A stretch of 64,000 nt of DNA from Candidatus Melainabacteria bacterium (lineage in GTDB: Bacteria; Cyanobacteriota; Vampirovibrionia; Obscuribacterales; Obscuribacteraceae), in assembly GCA_016699165.1 (NCBI GenBank), contig CP064963.1, positions 1,364,001 through 1,428,000 of the forward strand, read 5' to 3'. The position numbers were made by a program, and so were the translations under genes. Under the pieces are notes generated by a model. That model was not told the origin of the DNA and did not search any database. It saw only the letters and a list, made by a program, of their open reading frames with translations. Positions 18,907-28,103 of this stretch are shown one piece after another; position 1 is the stretch's first letter; each line of letters starts with the position of its first letter.

Positions 18907-18913
18907 TTTTTAT

Positions 18914-20512
18914 ATGATTAGTTGCAGAATAGTGCTCAGTCTCCTCTTCTCTGCGGTCTTAATTTGTTCAACGGTGGAAGCTAACGCGGCTGAACTGTGG
19001 ACTGGTCCTCTTACATAAAAAATTGATGTGCTGGGCAAGAGACTTTCAGTTAAAATGCCGACTGGCTCTATTAAGGAACCTCGCGCCCACAGCATAATGG
19101 GTGCGGCAGAGCCGGATGAAGACGAATCTAGAGTTGAGTTAAAGTTGGACGGTAAAGAGGTAGTCTTCATGGCTACAGATTTGCACTCTTATTCAGGAGC
19201 GGATTTTAAATCTAGCGTTGAAAAGTATGCCAATTCAGATGAAAAAAATCTCTACAACATTTCAGAAGTATTAAAATCTGATGGCGGTCTCAGTTATATT
19301 TTGCTCAAGCGTAAAAGCAATAAATTAGATCCCAAAAACGAAGACAATTTTGTCGAAGCGGCAATCGTTTTAAATAGAGATGGCACAATCCAAAAACTAG
19401 ATGTTTACGTAAACCAGAGTAGCGCAAAGCAATGGGATGAAGCCATTTCGTTGGCAGAGAGAATTTTTAAATCCTCTGAATCTGGTTCCACCAGTGCAAA
19501 TTTTAAAAAGCGAACAATGACTATTGACGATTTTCTTGGCATTTCAATCGCTGTGCCCGAAAAAACATCAACTTCAATGCAACATGGATGTGATTTCAAA
19601 GTTTTCCATTGCCAGCTCATGAAAAACTTATCCGAGCCGCAAGCAGGTCTGGGAGTTTATATCGGAAACCATCCAGCCAAGTCTAGAGAACCTAAATCTA
19701 CAACTAGGAAATCCACATTAGCAGGACAAGAAGTTGAATGGTCTAAATCAAAAGTTGATTCTAAATATTTAAAATCCGAAACTATTCTGCAATTGAAAGA
19801 ATTTCCAATTTATTACCTACATATATTCGCATCAGCTCAGACTGACGATGAATTAAATCAGTTGGAAAAAATTGCAGAAACTATTTCAATTGACAAAAAT
19901 TCCAAAGCTAATCAGCCAATTAACAAAGGTTTTCTGCTCCTGATGGCACGAAAACTTGCGGAAGCTATCGAACAATTTAATTTGGTATTGAAAAATGATT
20001 CAAAAAATCTTCAGGCGATAAAAGGCATAGCACAAGTTCACTTCTATTTAAAAGACTATCAAAAAACGATTGACTCTTACACTCAGGCTATCGCAATAGA
20101 AGCTGAGCCATCTTTGTATATGGAACGCGCATGGTCTTACCTAAGACTGAAAAATTCAGAAAAAGCTTTAGAAGATTTCGGCAAAGCGATATCAATCGAT
20201 TCAAAAAATGCCAACGCTTATTACGAAAGAGCTAAGGTGCTAAAAGAACGAAGAGAGTTTCAAAAATCCGTGGACGATTACTCCAAGTACCTTGAGTTCC
20301 ATCCCGAAGTAGGAGATGTTCGTTTTGAGCGAGCGAGTGTTTATCGCGAACTCGGCGAATTTCAAAAAGCGGTAGAAGATTGCACCAAAGCCATTCAAGA
20401 TAGAGAATCCGAAGAATTTTTCGAAGAACGCGCGTTAAACTACGAAAGACTAGGGAAGAACGATCTCGCCAAGAAAGATAGGCTTAAGGCTAAGAAATTA
20501 CGCGATAACTAA
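18914..20512 (+). pseudogene. Secreted TPR protein interrupted by an in-frame TAA
   Basis: From ATG 18914 the frame encodes a signal peptide (MISCRIVLSL, hydrophobic core, cleavage after ANA) and a few mature residues. It then meets TAA at 19016-19018 (codon 35). The same frame resumes at once with KIDVLGKRLSVKMPTGS and stays open for about 497 codons to 20512. The remainder has two related N-terminal segments (each opening with an I-x-V/V-x-M-P type strand) and about five C-terminal TPR units (SLYMERAWSYLRLKNSEKAL and similar). A GTG at 19028 could restart translation, but it has no ribosome site and would lack the signal. Recent nonsense mutation, or a base-call error, is the simplest reading. 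Confidence 0.7.
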
Positions 20513-20519
20513 CTAAAGT

Positions 20520-21851
20520 CTAGTTCTTGCTTTTCTCAACCAAAAAATCATTCGTACAAGATATCGGCCAGTCTGCGCTCAAGATCTTTATAGACTTATC
20601 GTCGATATTGATCAAGGCAAGTTCGGCATCATCATTTCGAGCACCAGGTCTTTTTGACTTGACGGCTAAACACAACTGATTTTCACTGCGCCAGTTGGGT
20701 GTAAACTTAACACCTGCGGCATTGTCTTGCGATAAAACTGTTTGAACTTTCTTGTTTTCAACTGTCAAAATGTGTGTGGCACCAGACTTACTGCACAACG
20801 CGATTTTGCTTCCATTCGGGCTAACTGAAAAGGACTGTACATCCAACTTTTGCAAGTCTCCATTAGTTAGCATTTCCAGATCATCTTTATCTTTTCGTTT
20901 TATGAAAAGCTCCAAATTCATGGGGGCATCAACTGAAGGGAAATTGACTTTTCTGTTGCTAAAAATAATATCGCCACTGGCATTAACCTGAACAACATCA
21001 CTAGCATCAAAGCTGACAGCAGCCTCTGCACGTCTCGATTTATCAGGTTGTGCAGCGTTAACGTTGGCACTACTAATGGTGGCGGAGCGAAATCCTTTAG
21101 TTGGTCCGTCCGATTCGATAAAATAAATAAACTTTCCGTCTCTGCTCCAGCAAGGATATTTATTACAGTCTCCAGAAATGATATGTCCGTTACTGCCATC
21201 TGCCGCGGCCACGTAAAGTGCGCCTGTGCCAATGTTTTCTACGAAACTGACTTTATTGCCTGCGGGTGACACGCCAATATTTTCAATTTCGTTCATTGTT
21301 TTTCTAATCAAAACAGGCTCACTGAGCTTATCTTGCGCAGCATTGTATTTTTCGAGAACTTGTATATAAGATTGCGCTTTAGGCAAATTATTCCAATCAG
21401 GAATTTTTTCTGCCAATTCTTTTTTGTGAGTAAAGTCGAGATAGGCAACGGCTTCCGCCTTTAAATTCTTTTCGATAGTTTCATCGTTTTCGAGCTTTTT
21501 ATTTAACTCGTCTTGCGTGCCTTTAAAATTTGATATTTCCAAAAAAAGCTTTTCAGAAGATTCGCGCACTTGTTTGGCTTCATCTGGACTAAGTATGGGC
21601 TCTATTTCTGTCCAATCTTTAGCAGGTATAGAACGCAACACAAGACATTGCTTCGAATCAGGCCACCAGGCAATCTTCGCAACCTGATCCATTACGGGTT
21701 TTGACAGTGTCCCTTTATCATCTGTAATTCGAAGTCCATCAGAGCCGATTATCGCCGCGCGTTTGGCATCAGGTGCCCAAACAACTTTTGTCATGTCACA
21801 GGCTGCAAGTGTCAGCGTGCAGGCGATGGTCAGGCAAATCTTTTTAAACAT
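20520..21851 (-). CDS. Beta-propeller-like lipoprotein
   Basis: A 443-residue protein with a lipoprotein signal (lipobox LAAC, Cys18). The mature part has TolB/WD40-like beta-propeller motifs: VVWAPDAKRAAIIGSDGLRI, KYPCWSRDGKFIYFIES, SVSPNGSKIALCS and FTPNWRSENQLCLAV. A Lys/Glu-rich helical insertion (about 85-165) interrupts the blades. It probably sits on the envelope and binds protein partners; there is no TolB N-terminal domain, so this is not TolB itself. It converges with the TPR gene (7 bases apart). Confidence 0.8.
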   Translation of the reverse strand: MFKKICLTIACTLTLAACDMTKVVWAPDAKRAAIIGSDGLRITDDKGTLSKPVMDQVAKIAWWPDSKQCLVLRSIPAKDWTEIEPILSPDEAKQVRESSEKLFLEISNFKGTQDELNKKLENDETIEKNLKAEAVAYLDFTHKKELAEKIPDWNNLPKAQSYIQVLEKYNAAQDKLSEPVLIRKTMNEIENIGVSPAGNKVSFVENIGTGALYVAAADGSNGHIISGDCNKYPCWSRDGKFIYFIESDGPTKGFRSATISSANVNAAQPDKSRRAEAAVSFDASDVVQVNASGDIIFSNRKVNFPSVDAPMNLELFIKRKDKDDLEMLTNGDLQKLDVQSFSVSPNGSKIALCSKSGATHILTVENKKVQTVLSQDNAAGVKFTPNWRSENQLCLAVKSKRPGARNDDAELALINIDDKSIKILSADWPISCTNDFLVEKSKN

Positions 21852-21857
21852 TCTTCC

Positions 21858-22277
21858 TCAATCAATTGGCACAACGAAATTCTTCATTCTCGGATACTCA
21901 ATTATCCTTCTATCTCTAGTGACTAGCGGCACTTTGTTTATTAGGGAAGTAGCGACAATTATCCGATCTGCGGGATCTTTTTGAAAATTCGACAGACCGA
22001 CACTTAAACAAGAAATTTCAGGAGACAGTGGAATTAACTTCACTCCAGGCGCCTCAACTATTTGTATTACATACTCTTCAATTGGCCTGTCTATCTTAAT
22101 TCGCTTCTTCGCATTCAATAATGCGATTTCCCAAACAGTAATTGCTGATATGAGAATTGAATCGTTACTCGCTGCAGCTTCAATGCGTTTTTTTATGGAT
22201 GGGGATAATACATCAGCATTTTCAAAAAACCATAATGCGACGTGCGTGTCGAGTAATAGATGTGACTCCTCAATCAT
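21858..22277 (-). CDS. vapC: PIN-domain ribonuclease toxin, VapC type
   Basis: A 139-residue PIN toxin expected to cleave RNA. The four acidic sites are visible: Asp10 (LLLDTHVALWF), Glu in TVWEIALL, and the Asp residues in DPADRIIVA and TRDRRI. I start it at ATG 22277 rather than 42 bases upstream, because it then overlaps the antitoxin stop by 8 bases with the fold beginning at once. It forms a toxin-antitoxin pair with the upstream Phd-type gene. Confidence 0.9.
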   Translation of the reverse strand: MIEESHLLLDTHVALWFFENADVLSPSIKKRIEAAASNDSILISAITVWEIALLNAKKRIKIDRPIEEYVIQIVEAPGVKLIPLSPEISCLSVGLSNFQKDPADRIIVATSLINKVPLVTRDRRIIEYPRMKNFVVPID

Positions 22278-22512
22278 TCGCCTCCCAATCATCTTCGCCA
22301 ATAGGTCCGACGATATCACCTAAAAATGTAACCTGTCCTTTTAGCGAACCGCAGAGTGGTTTTCGCTCCTGCGTATACGGAACTAATTTTGCTACAGGTT
22401 TTCCATATTTAGTGATCACTATTTCTTGCTTGGATTTTTCGACTTCATCCATTAGCTGCAAGCATTTAGCTTTGAATTCACCAGCTGGAATTTCAGATTT
22501 AAGATTAGCCAT
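22270..22512 (-). CDS. Phd/YefM-family antitoxin
   Basis: An 80-residue protein with the N-terminal DNA-binding fold of prevent-host-death antitoxins (SEIPAGEFKAKCLQLMDEVEK, then IVITKYGKPVAKLVPY at about residues 29-45). The C-terminal 30 residues would wrap the toxin. It should neutralise the adjacent PIN toxin and repress its own promoter. It lies first in the pair, overlapping the toxin gene by 8 bases. Confidence 0.9.
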   Translation of the reverse strand: MANLKSEIPAGEFKAKCLQLMDEVEKSKQEIVITKYGKPVAKLVPYTQERKPLCGSLKGQVTFLGDIVGPIGEDDWEAND

Positions 22513-22524
22513 ATTATCACCATG

Positions 22525-22546
22525 GTCATATTACTATAGTCATATT
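22525..22546 (-). promoter_or_regulatory. Possible antitoxin operator upstream of phd-vapC
   Basis: Two direct copies of GTCATATT (22525-22532 and 22539-22546, plus-strand reading) flank the 8-base palindrome ACTATAGT (22533-22540). The element begins 13 bases upstream of the antitoxin ATG. Phd-type antitoxins bind short repeats in this position. No clear -35/-10 pair is assigned. Confidence 0.35.
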
Positions 22547-22612
22547 TTATCATACCCTGATTCTGCTTGATATTGCGGTGATACCGTCATTTCAGATTAA
22601 AACAGATTGCGA

Positions 22613-22630
22613 ACCATACTTTTGTATGGT
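22613..22630 (+). promoter_or_regulatory. Perfect palindrome upstream of imuA, candidate LexA/SOS operator
   Basis: ACCATAC-TTTT-GTATGGT has perfect 7-base arms around a 4-base centre, 42 bases before the imuA ATG. imuA-imuB-dnaE2 cassettes are classic LexA targets. The core TAC-N4-GTA matches the spacing of the cyanobacterial LexA box (GTAC-N4-GTWC type). A weak promoter TTCAGA-N18-CATACT (22591-22620) would overlap the left arm. A repressor other than LexA is possible. Confidence 0.6.
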
Positions 22631-22672
22631 AAGGTAAGTAGTGAATCGAAACCTATATAAAGGATATACGCC

Positions 22673-23407
22673 ATGACAGCCCAACAGGTACTGGCCTTAA
22701 AGCAAAGTCTGGAAGAACGCTTCCCCGGCTTATGGCTTAGTGGCGAAAATCTGGGCGGGGCGGAGATTTCGGGATTTGGGCAAACAGGCATAGAAAAGAT
22801 CGATGCTTGTCTCAGTCCTCGCGCCCTCAATCGCCAGCGTATCACTCATTGGATCGGTCCTGGCTCGTCAGGCAAGACCACCCTTTTGCGCAAAGCAGTG
22901 GCTAAATGGTGCGAAGCAAATTTCAACATCGTTTATATAGATACGCAAGGCCAACTGATGGCAAACGACTGGGCTTATATCAACGAAAATCACTGTAAGC
23001 AAAATAGACTTTGGTTTGTGCGACCAGATGCAGGCGAAGTGAAAACACTCAATCATTATATAGGTGTAGTCGATTTGTTTTTGGCGTCTCGCGCTTTCGA
23101 TATCGTCATTATGGATCTTGGCGCCAATCAAAAATTGTCTTTGCTTTCTTACTCACGCTTGCAGCGCTCACTGCAAAACGGTAAGTCGGCCATGTTAATA
23201 GTCGGCTCGCAGGCTGACAATCAGGGAAATATTCAACTCGGCTTTCAATGGGACATCCAAAGTATTCAATTACATGAGCCGCAAATAGCTTGTTCAATTA
23301 CAAAAAATGGTCTTTCAACGCAAACGGAGGTGGCAGTAAGTTTGGATGAATCGAATTGCTTGTTTACGCATCCCCAGATTTGCGATCGCCGTTCACGAGA
23401 AGCGTGA
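22673..23407 (+). CDS. imuA: ImuA-type RecA-like protein of the mutagenic repair cassette
   Basis: A 244-residue RecA-fold protein that in other bacteria supports ImuB and DnaE2 in error-prone translesion synthesis. The Walker A motif is GPGSSGKTT (residues 62-70), the strand VYIDTQGQL follows, and IVIMDLGAN is a Walker-B-like strand. AAAGGA lies 8 bases before the ATG. The gene is preceded by a strong palindrome (22613-22630) and its 3' end overlaps imuB by 62 bases. ImuA is favoured over RecA because it is short and lies directly before imuB and dnaE2. Confidence 0.88.
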   Translation: MTAQQVLALKQSLEERFPGLWLSGENLGGAEISGFGQTGIEKIDACLSPRALNRQRITHWIGPGSSGKTTLLRKAVAKWCEANFNIVYIDTQGQLMANDWAYINENHCKQNRLWFVRPDAGEVKTLNHYIGVVDLFLASRAFDIVIMDLGANQKLSLLSYSRLQRSLQNGKSAMLIVGSQADNQGNIQLGFQWDIQSIQLHEPQIACSITKNGLSTQTEVAVSLDESNCLFTHPQICDRRSREA

Positions 23408-24926
23408 ACCTGAGCTTTCTGAAATTCCCTGGGTCCTACTAGAAGGAAAAAATACAAATTCAAGTGTCTATCAACAAAAGATTGCCATGTGCTCTTATGC
23501 GGCAAGCAAGCAAGAAATCTCGCCGGGCATCAAGCTTTCGCAAGCTTGCTCGCTTCGCGCAAATATATCCTGGAGAAAGCCGGATCATTTCTTATACGAA
23601 CAAGCTTGCTCTGAAATTATCCAGGCTCTTCTTGCCCATTCCCCTAAGATAAATGTTTTTGGTCCGCCAGATTCCGGGATCTTTTTGCTTGATGCATCCG
23701 GTCTAAAGCTGCTTGGGGGCGAAGATAAGTTCTGCGCCTCTATCTTGAAAGCAATACACCGGCTTGGCTATAAGCACAAACATTTTGGTATCGCCAATAG
23801 TGCGTTTCCTGCAATGGTGGCAACCAGAGTCAAAAATCAGTTCTATCATATTGTCGCGCCTAACAAAACCACTACTTTCCTTGCGCGGCAGCCGGTTCAT
23901 TATCTGCCCGCATCTAAAGAGTTACTTGAAGACTTTGCCACTCTTGGCATAAAGTCTATGCAACAACTGGCTGCCTTTCCCGCAGAGTCTATACTTGAGC
24001 GCTTTGGTCAAGAAGGAATCAAAGCCTGGAAAATGGCTCAAGGCATCGACGACACTCTTTTGTCTTTGCCGCCTTTAGAAAAATCTTTTGCTGCTACTTG
24101 CAATCTTAATTATCCGGCATCGAGCTTGAATGAAGTCAGTCTTGTTTTAAGTGGCTTACTGACTAAACTTACCAACGATTTAAAAAACAATGCTCTGTGC
24201 GCCGAGCGCCTGATAGTGTCATTTTATAGCGAAGATACGGTTTTCGATGAGCGCGATATCAAGCTTATTCGTCCGTCCAATCATTCGGGATTTTTGCAAC
24301 AAGTAATTAAATTATCGCTCAACAAAAGACCACTTGAGCGCGAATTCACCAAAATAAAAGTAGATGTAGTGCGCTTCTCGCCTGAGGCTTGGAAACAAGA
24401 ACATGTTTTACCCTACGACGAAAGCGATGACGATAGCGAAATAATTTCAAATGATCTTTTACTGTTATTGCAGAAAGTCATTTCGCGCCTGGGTGAAAAC
24501 ACTGTTGTAAAGCCGATTTCAAACGACCAGTATTTTCCCGATCAGTCGGGAGTCTGGATGCCAGTTTTGCAAAAGCAAGCATCGAGCAATCTACTTGCGC
24601 CAGACAAAACCTATTTGAAACAATTCAGCAAAAATGGTGCCGGTCTTGTTATGCGCAAGAATCCTAACGCAGCACCAGTAATGGTGAAATTAGACACAAG
24701 CACAAACCCCGATATTGCAAGTGAAATCCCCCGTCCTCAAGCCGTTTATTATCATCAACAATGGCACAAAATTCAGAGCTTAAGCTCGCCCGATTATTTA
24801 TCCGGCAAATGGTGGGAAGAAAACATCGGCAAATCTTACTACGTAGCGGCAAGCTCCACGAGCATGTTTCTACTGGTGCACAATCATCGCAACAACAAAT
24901 GGTTTATAGAATATTTCTTTGATTAA
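23346..24926 (+). CDS. imuB: ImuB, Y-family polymerase-like protein
   Basis: A 526-residue member of the ImuB/Y-family group. It keeps the polymerase outline: CLRIPRFAIAVH at the N-terminus, the HhH-type region LATLGIKSMQQLAAFPAESI LERFG (about 200-224), then a little-finger-like region. The catalytic acids are missing: the first motif has no D-x-D, and the S-x-D-E motif is LLDASGL. It therefore should be a non-catalytic adaptor linking ImuA, DnaE2 and the sliding clamp. It starts inside imuA (62-base overlap) and ends overlapping dnaE2 by 8 bases. Confidence 0.88.
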   Translation: MNRIACLRIPRFAIAVHEKREPELSEIPWVLLEGKNTNSSVYQQKIAMCSYAASKQEISPGIKLSQACSLRANISWRKPDHFLYEQACSEIIQALLAHSPKINVFGPPDSGIFLLDASGLKLLGGEDKFCASILKAIHRLGYKHKHFGIANSAFPAMVATRVKNQFYHIVAPNKTTTFLARQPVHYLPASKELLEDFATLGIKSMQQLAAFPAESILERFGQEGIKAWKMAQGIDDTLLSLPPLEKSFAATCNLNYPASSLNEVSLVLSGLLTKLTNDLKNNALCAERLIVSFYSEDTVFDERDIKLIRPSNHSGFLQQVIKLSLNKRPLEREFTKIKVDVVRFSPEAWKQEHVLPYDESDDDSEIISNDLLLLLQKVISRLGENTVVKPISNDQYFPDQSGVWMPVLQKQASSNLLAPDKTYLKQFSKNGAGLVMRKNPNAAPVMVKLDTSTNPDIASEIPRPQAVYYHQQWHKIQSLSSPDYLSGKWWEENIGKSYYVAASSTSMFLLVHNHRNNKWFIEYFFD

Positions 24927-27900
24927 ATACAGCGAATTACATTGTCATTCCTCCTTCTCATTATTAAACGGCGCCTCTAATCCCGAAGATCTTGTCGTGC
25001 GCGCAAAAGAGCTTGGCTTGAGCGCGTTAGCTCTCACCGACCACAACGACATGGGCGGTGCGGTGCGCTTCCATCAGGAAGGCAAAGAGCAAGACTTTCA
25101 TACCATAATTGGAAATGAGGTAACATTTTACGACGATGCGCATTTGATACTTCTAGCCAAAGACTTGAGCGGCTACAAAAACATATGCAGTCTCATAAGT
25201 CTTGCTCGCGCACAAAACGAGCGGGGCGAACCTAGAATCTCCTACGAACAATTAGCCGAACGCGCATCTGGAATAATTGCCTTATCTGGCTGTCCCAAAG
25301 GAATTATTCCATCTAGCCTTGCCTCTGAAGACACGGCTACTGCAAGCAAATACGCGGGGCAAATGCGCGAAATATTTGGCGAAGATTTCTTTCTTGAATT
25401 ATGGTCACATCAATTGAGACAAGAAGAAAAACTTTGCCGTCAATTACTGGACTTGTCTAAAAGTTTATCGATACCATGGGTGGTTACAAACAATGTGCAT
25501 TATGTTCACCCCGAGCAAAGAATTATTCACGATGTACTGACTTGTGTCCGGCACCAGACTACACTTGCACAAGCAGGCAGGAAGCTACGTCCCAACGGTA
25601 ACTGGTATTTAAAATCGCCGGAAGAAATGGCGCATTATTGGCGAGATAATCTAGAAGGCATCCACAATACTCAAGTCATAACCGAGCGTTGCACGTTTAA
25701 GTTAGATGATATAAAACCAATGCTCAAGAAGTTTCCTTTCTTCAACGAAGGCAGCGCACACAACAACAAAACACTTGAAGATTTAGTCTGGCTGGGCGCT
25801 AAAGACAGATATACCGAAATTACAACTCAACACAAAAACCAAATAAGACACGAGCTTGAAATGATATCCAAGCTTGACGTCGCCTCATTTTTTCTTATTA
25901 TGAAAGACGTCATAGACTATGCCACCGCCCAGGGTATCGCGGTACAAGGACGCGGATCGGCAGCCAATTCTGTCGTTTGTTATTGCTTAAAAATAACCGC
26001 AGTCGATCCAATAAAAATGGACTTGTTATTCGAGCGATTTTTATCCGAAGAACGCGACGAGCCACCGGACATAGACTTAGACATAGCCCATCAAGAGCGC
26101 GAGCGTGTGCTTCAGTATATTTATAAAAAATACGGTAACACACATGCTGCCATGGTTTGCAACGTAAACTGCTACAGAGGCAAATCGGCTCTGCGCGATG
26201 CTGCTCGCGTGCTTGGTTTTTCTCAAGAAAAGATAGACACTCTGGCTAAGCGTGCTCATTTTGGCGAAGCAAAAGACGCTGCTCACGCACTTGCCAATGG
26301 TGGGCTGCAAGAATCGGGTCTTGATCCAAAAGATAGAAGCTCACGTCTGCTTATTAAAATAATGGAAGGGCTTAATCAATTACCGCGCCACCGCTCGATT
26401 CACCCGGGTGGTTTTGTTCTGACACAAGACCCTATAGGTAGTATCGTTCCGGTCGAGCCTGCCCAGATGGATAATCGCACTGTTATTCAATGGGAAAAAG
26501 ATGATACCAATTTGATTGGAATGATCAAAATAGATTTCCTGGGACTGGGCATGCTCACCATGATTCAAAATGCAGTGAAGCTCATCAAAAATCATTATGG
26601 CCAAGAAATTGATTTAGGCAAGCTCGATATGCACGACCAGAACATTTATCAAATGCTTGCAAAAGCAGATACAGTCGGGCTCTTCCAGGTAGAGTCGCGC
26701 GCACAGATGAGCATTTTGCCCAAGCTTAAACCAACGTGCTTTTACGATATAGTGGTATCAGTAGCGATTGTTCGCCCCGGTCCCATTCAAGGAAACATTG
26801 TGCATCCATATGTGCGAAGAAGAAACGGATTAGAAGAAGTCAAATATGTCCACCCTCTTGTAGAGCCGATTTTAAAACGAACATTGGGCGTGCCATTATT
26901 TCAAGAACAGGGCATGCGACTTGCTATTGTCGCTGCCGGTCTCACCCCCAAAGAAGCTGACTGGTTGCGCATTGTGATGAGTCACAAACGGTCACTTGCA
27001 AAAATGGCGATGCTTTGCGAAAAACTGGCAAATGGGATGCGCAAAAATGGATTCACAGAAGATGCGATTGAAACCATAACATTTCAATTGCAAGCATTTG
27101 CCCACTATGGCTTCCCCGAAAGTCACGCCGCATCATTTGCTTTAATTACTTATGCTTCAGCATTCTTGAAAAGATATTATCCGGCTGCCTTCTTTTGTGC
27201 CATTATGAACGCGCAGCCAATGGGATTTTACAGTCCTGATGTTTTAATGCGTGACGCCAAACGTCATGGTGTCAGAGTGCTCTCACCAGATTTAAGTAAA
27301 AGCATTTGGGACTGCACTTTAGACGATGACTTGACTTTACAAATTGGCTTGCGCTATGTGCAAGGACTTGGCTCACGTGCTCAAAGCGCACTTGAATTTG
27401 CCTGGGAGACGGGTGGGTCTTTTAAATCAATTGAAGATGTGGTGGCGCGAAGTGGGCTGCCCCCCAAGGCTTTACGCATACTTGCCGAAGCTGGCACATT
27501 CGATAATTTTCTTCCCCAATCACAAGACATCGACCGCAGACAAGCACTATGGACGGTGCTTGCGTTGCTCAAAGACAAAAACACAAACTCGTTCATAAAG
27601 CGCCCAGACGACACCATGATACCAATGACCGGATTCGAGAAAGTGGTAGCAGACTACAAGACTTTGAATTTAACCACCGGAAATCATCCTATGGTCTTCT
27701 GCCGCGACTGGGCAAACAGAAAAGGTGTTTTGTCCTGCAAACAATTAATGGAAGCAGAACCCGACTCAATAATCACCGTAGCTGGTGCCGTCATTTGTCG
27801 CCAGAAACCATCGACCGCCAAAGGCTTTGTGTTCATCACCATCGAAGATGAATCGGGCATGGCAAATATTATCGTCAAACCAAGCGTTTTCAAAAAGAGC

Positions 27901-28038
27901 CGCGTAGAAATCATGACTGCAAGTTTTCTTGTGGTGACAGGCAAACTGCAACTGGAGAACACAGTCTTAAACGTAATAGCAAACAAACTGACGGTCTTAT
28001 CGCCGGGACTGGTTATGCCCTCACACGACTTTTATTGA
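24919..28038 (+). CDS. dnaE2: Error-prone DNA polymerase III alpha-like DnaE2
   Basis: A 1039-residue C-family polymerase of DnaE2 length, shorter than replicative DnaE. The N-terminal PHP domain starts ELHCHSSFSLLNGAS (about 5-19) with TDHND. The polymerase acids lie in PPDIDLDI (about residue 383), and an HhH plus OB-fold region closes the protein, which ends in SHDFY. It starts with TTG inside the last codons of imuB (TTGATTAA overlap), giving tight coupling. It should carry out mutagenic lesion bypass during DNA-damage stress. Confidence 0.95.
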   Translation: MIKYSELHCHSSFSLLNGASNPEDLVVRAKELGLSALALTDHNDMGGAVRFHQEGKEQDFHTIIGNEVTFYDDAHLILLAKDLSGYKNICSLISLARAQNERGEPRISYEQLAERASGIIALSGCPKGIIPSSLASEDTATASKYAGQMREIFGEDFFLELWSHQLRQEEKLCRQLLDLSKSLSIPWVVTNNVHYVHPEQRIIHDVLTCVRHQTTLAQAGRKLRPNGNWYLKSPEEMAHYWRDNLEGIHNTQVITERCTFKLDDIKPMLKKFPFFNEGSAHNNKTLEDLVWLGAKDRYTEITTQHKNQIRHELEMISKLDVASFFLIMKDVIDYATAQGIAVQGRGSAANSVVCYCLKITAVDPIKMDLLFERFLSEERDEPPDIDLDIAHQERERVLQYIYKKYGNTHAAMVCNVNCYRGKSALRDAARVLGFSQEKIDTLAKRAHFGEAKDAAHALANGGLQESGLDPKDRSSRLLIKIMEGLNQLPRHRSIHPGGFVLTQDPIGSIVPVEPAQMDNRTVIQWEKDDTNLIGMIKIDFLGLGMLTMIQNAVKLIKNHYGQEIDLGKLDMHDQNIYQMLAKADTVGLFQVESRAQMSILPKLKPTCFYDIVVSVAIVRPGPIQGNIVHPYVRRRNGLEEVKYVHPLVEPILKRTLGVPLFQEQGMRLAIVAAGLTPKEADWLRIVMSHKRSLAKMAMLCEKLANGMRKNGFTEDAIETITFQLQAFAHYGFPESHAASFALITYASAFLKRYYPAAFFCAIMNAQPMGFYSPDVLMRDAKRHGVRVLSPDLSKSIWDCTLDDDLTLQIGLRYVQGLGSRAQSALEFAWETGGSFKSIEDVVARSGLPPKALRILAEAGTFDNFLPQSQDIDRRQALWTVLALLKDKNTNSFIKRPDDTMIPMTGFEKVVADYKTLNLTTGNHPMVFCRDWANRKGVLSCKQLMEAEPDSIITVAGAVICRQKPSTAKGFVFITIEDESGMANIIVKPSVFKKSRVEIMTASFLVVTGKLQLENTVLNVIANKLTVLSPGLVMPSHDFY

Positions 28039-28040
28039 CC

Positions 28041-28088
28041 TATTGGACATAATTGGCTATAATTGGTCATAATTGGACAAGAAATTGG
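28041..28088 (+). repeat. 10-bp-phased ATTGG repeats upstream of fic
   Basis: ATTGG occurs at 28042, 28052, 28062 and 28072 at exact 10-base spacing, and again at 28084. The middle three copies share TAATTGGNNA. The block lies between the dnaE2 stop and the fic ATG. Such helical phasing places the repeats on one face of the DNA. It could be an operator or slippage-derived simple sequence. Confidence 0.6.
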
Positions 28089-28103
28089 CTAAAGATAGCA
28101 CCC

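Noticed and set aside
19016..19018. Possible programmed readthrough of TAA
   Set aside because: TAA is not the selenocysteine or pyrrolysine codon and no recoding structure is evident; a nonsense mutation or base error is simpler.
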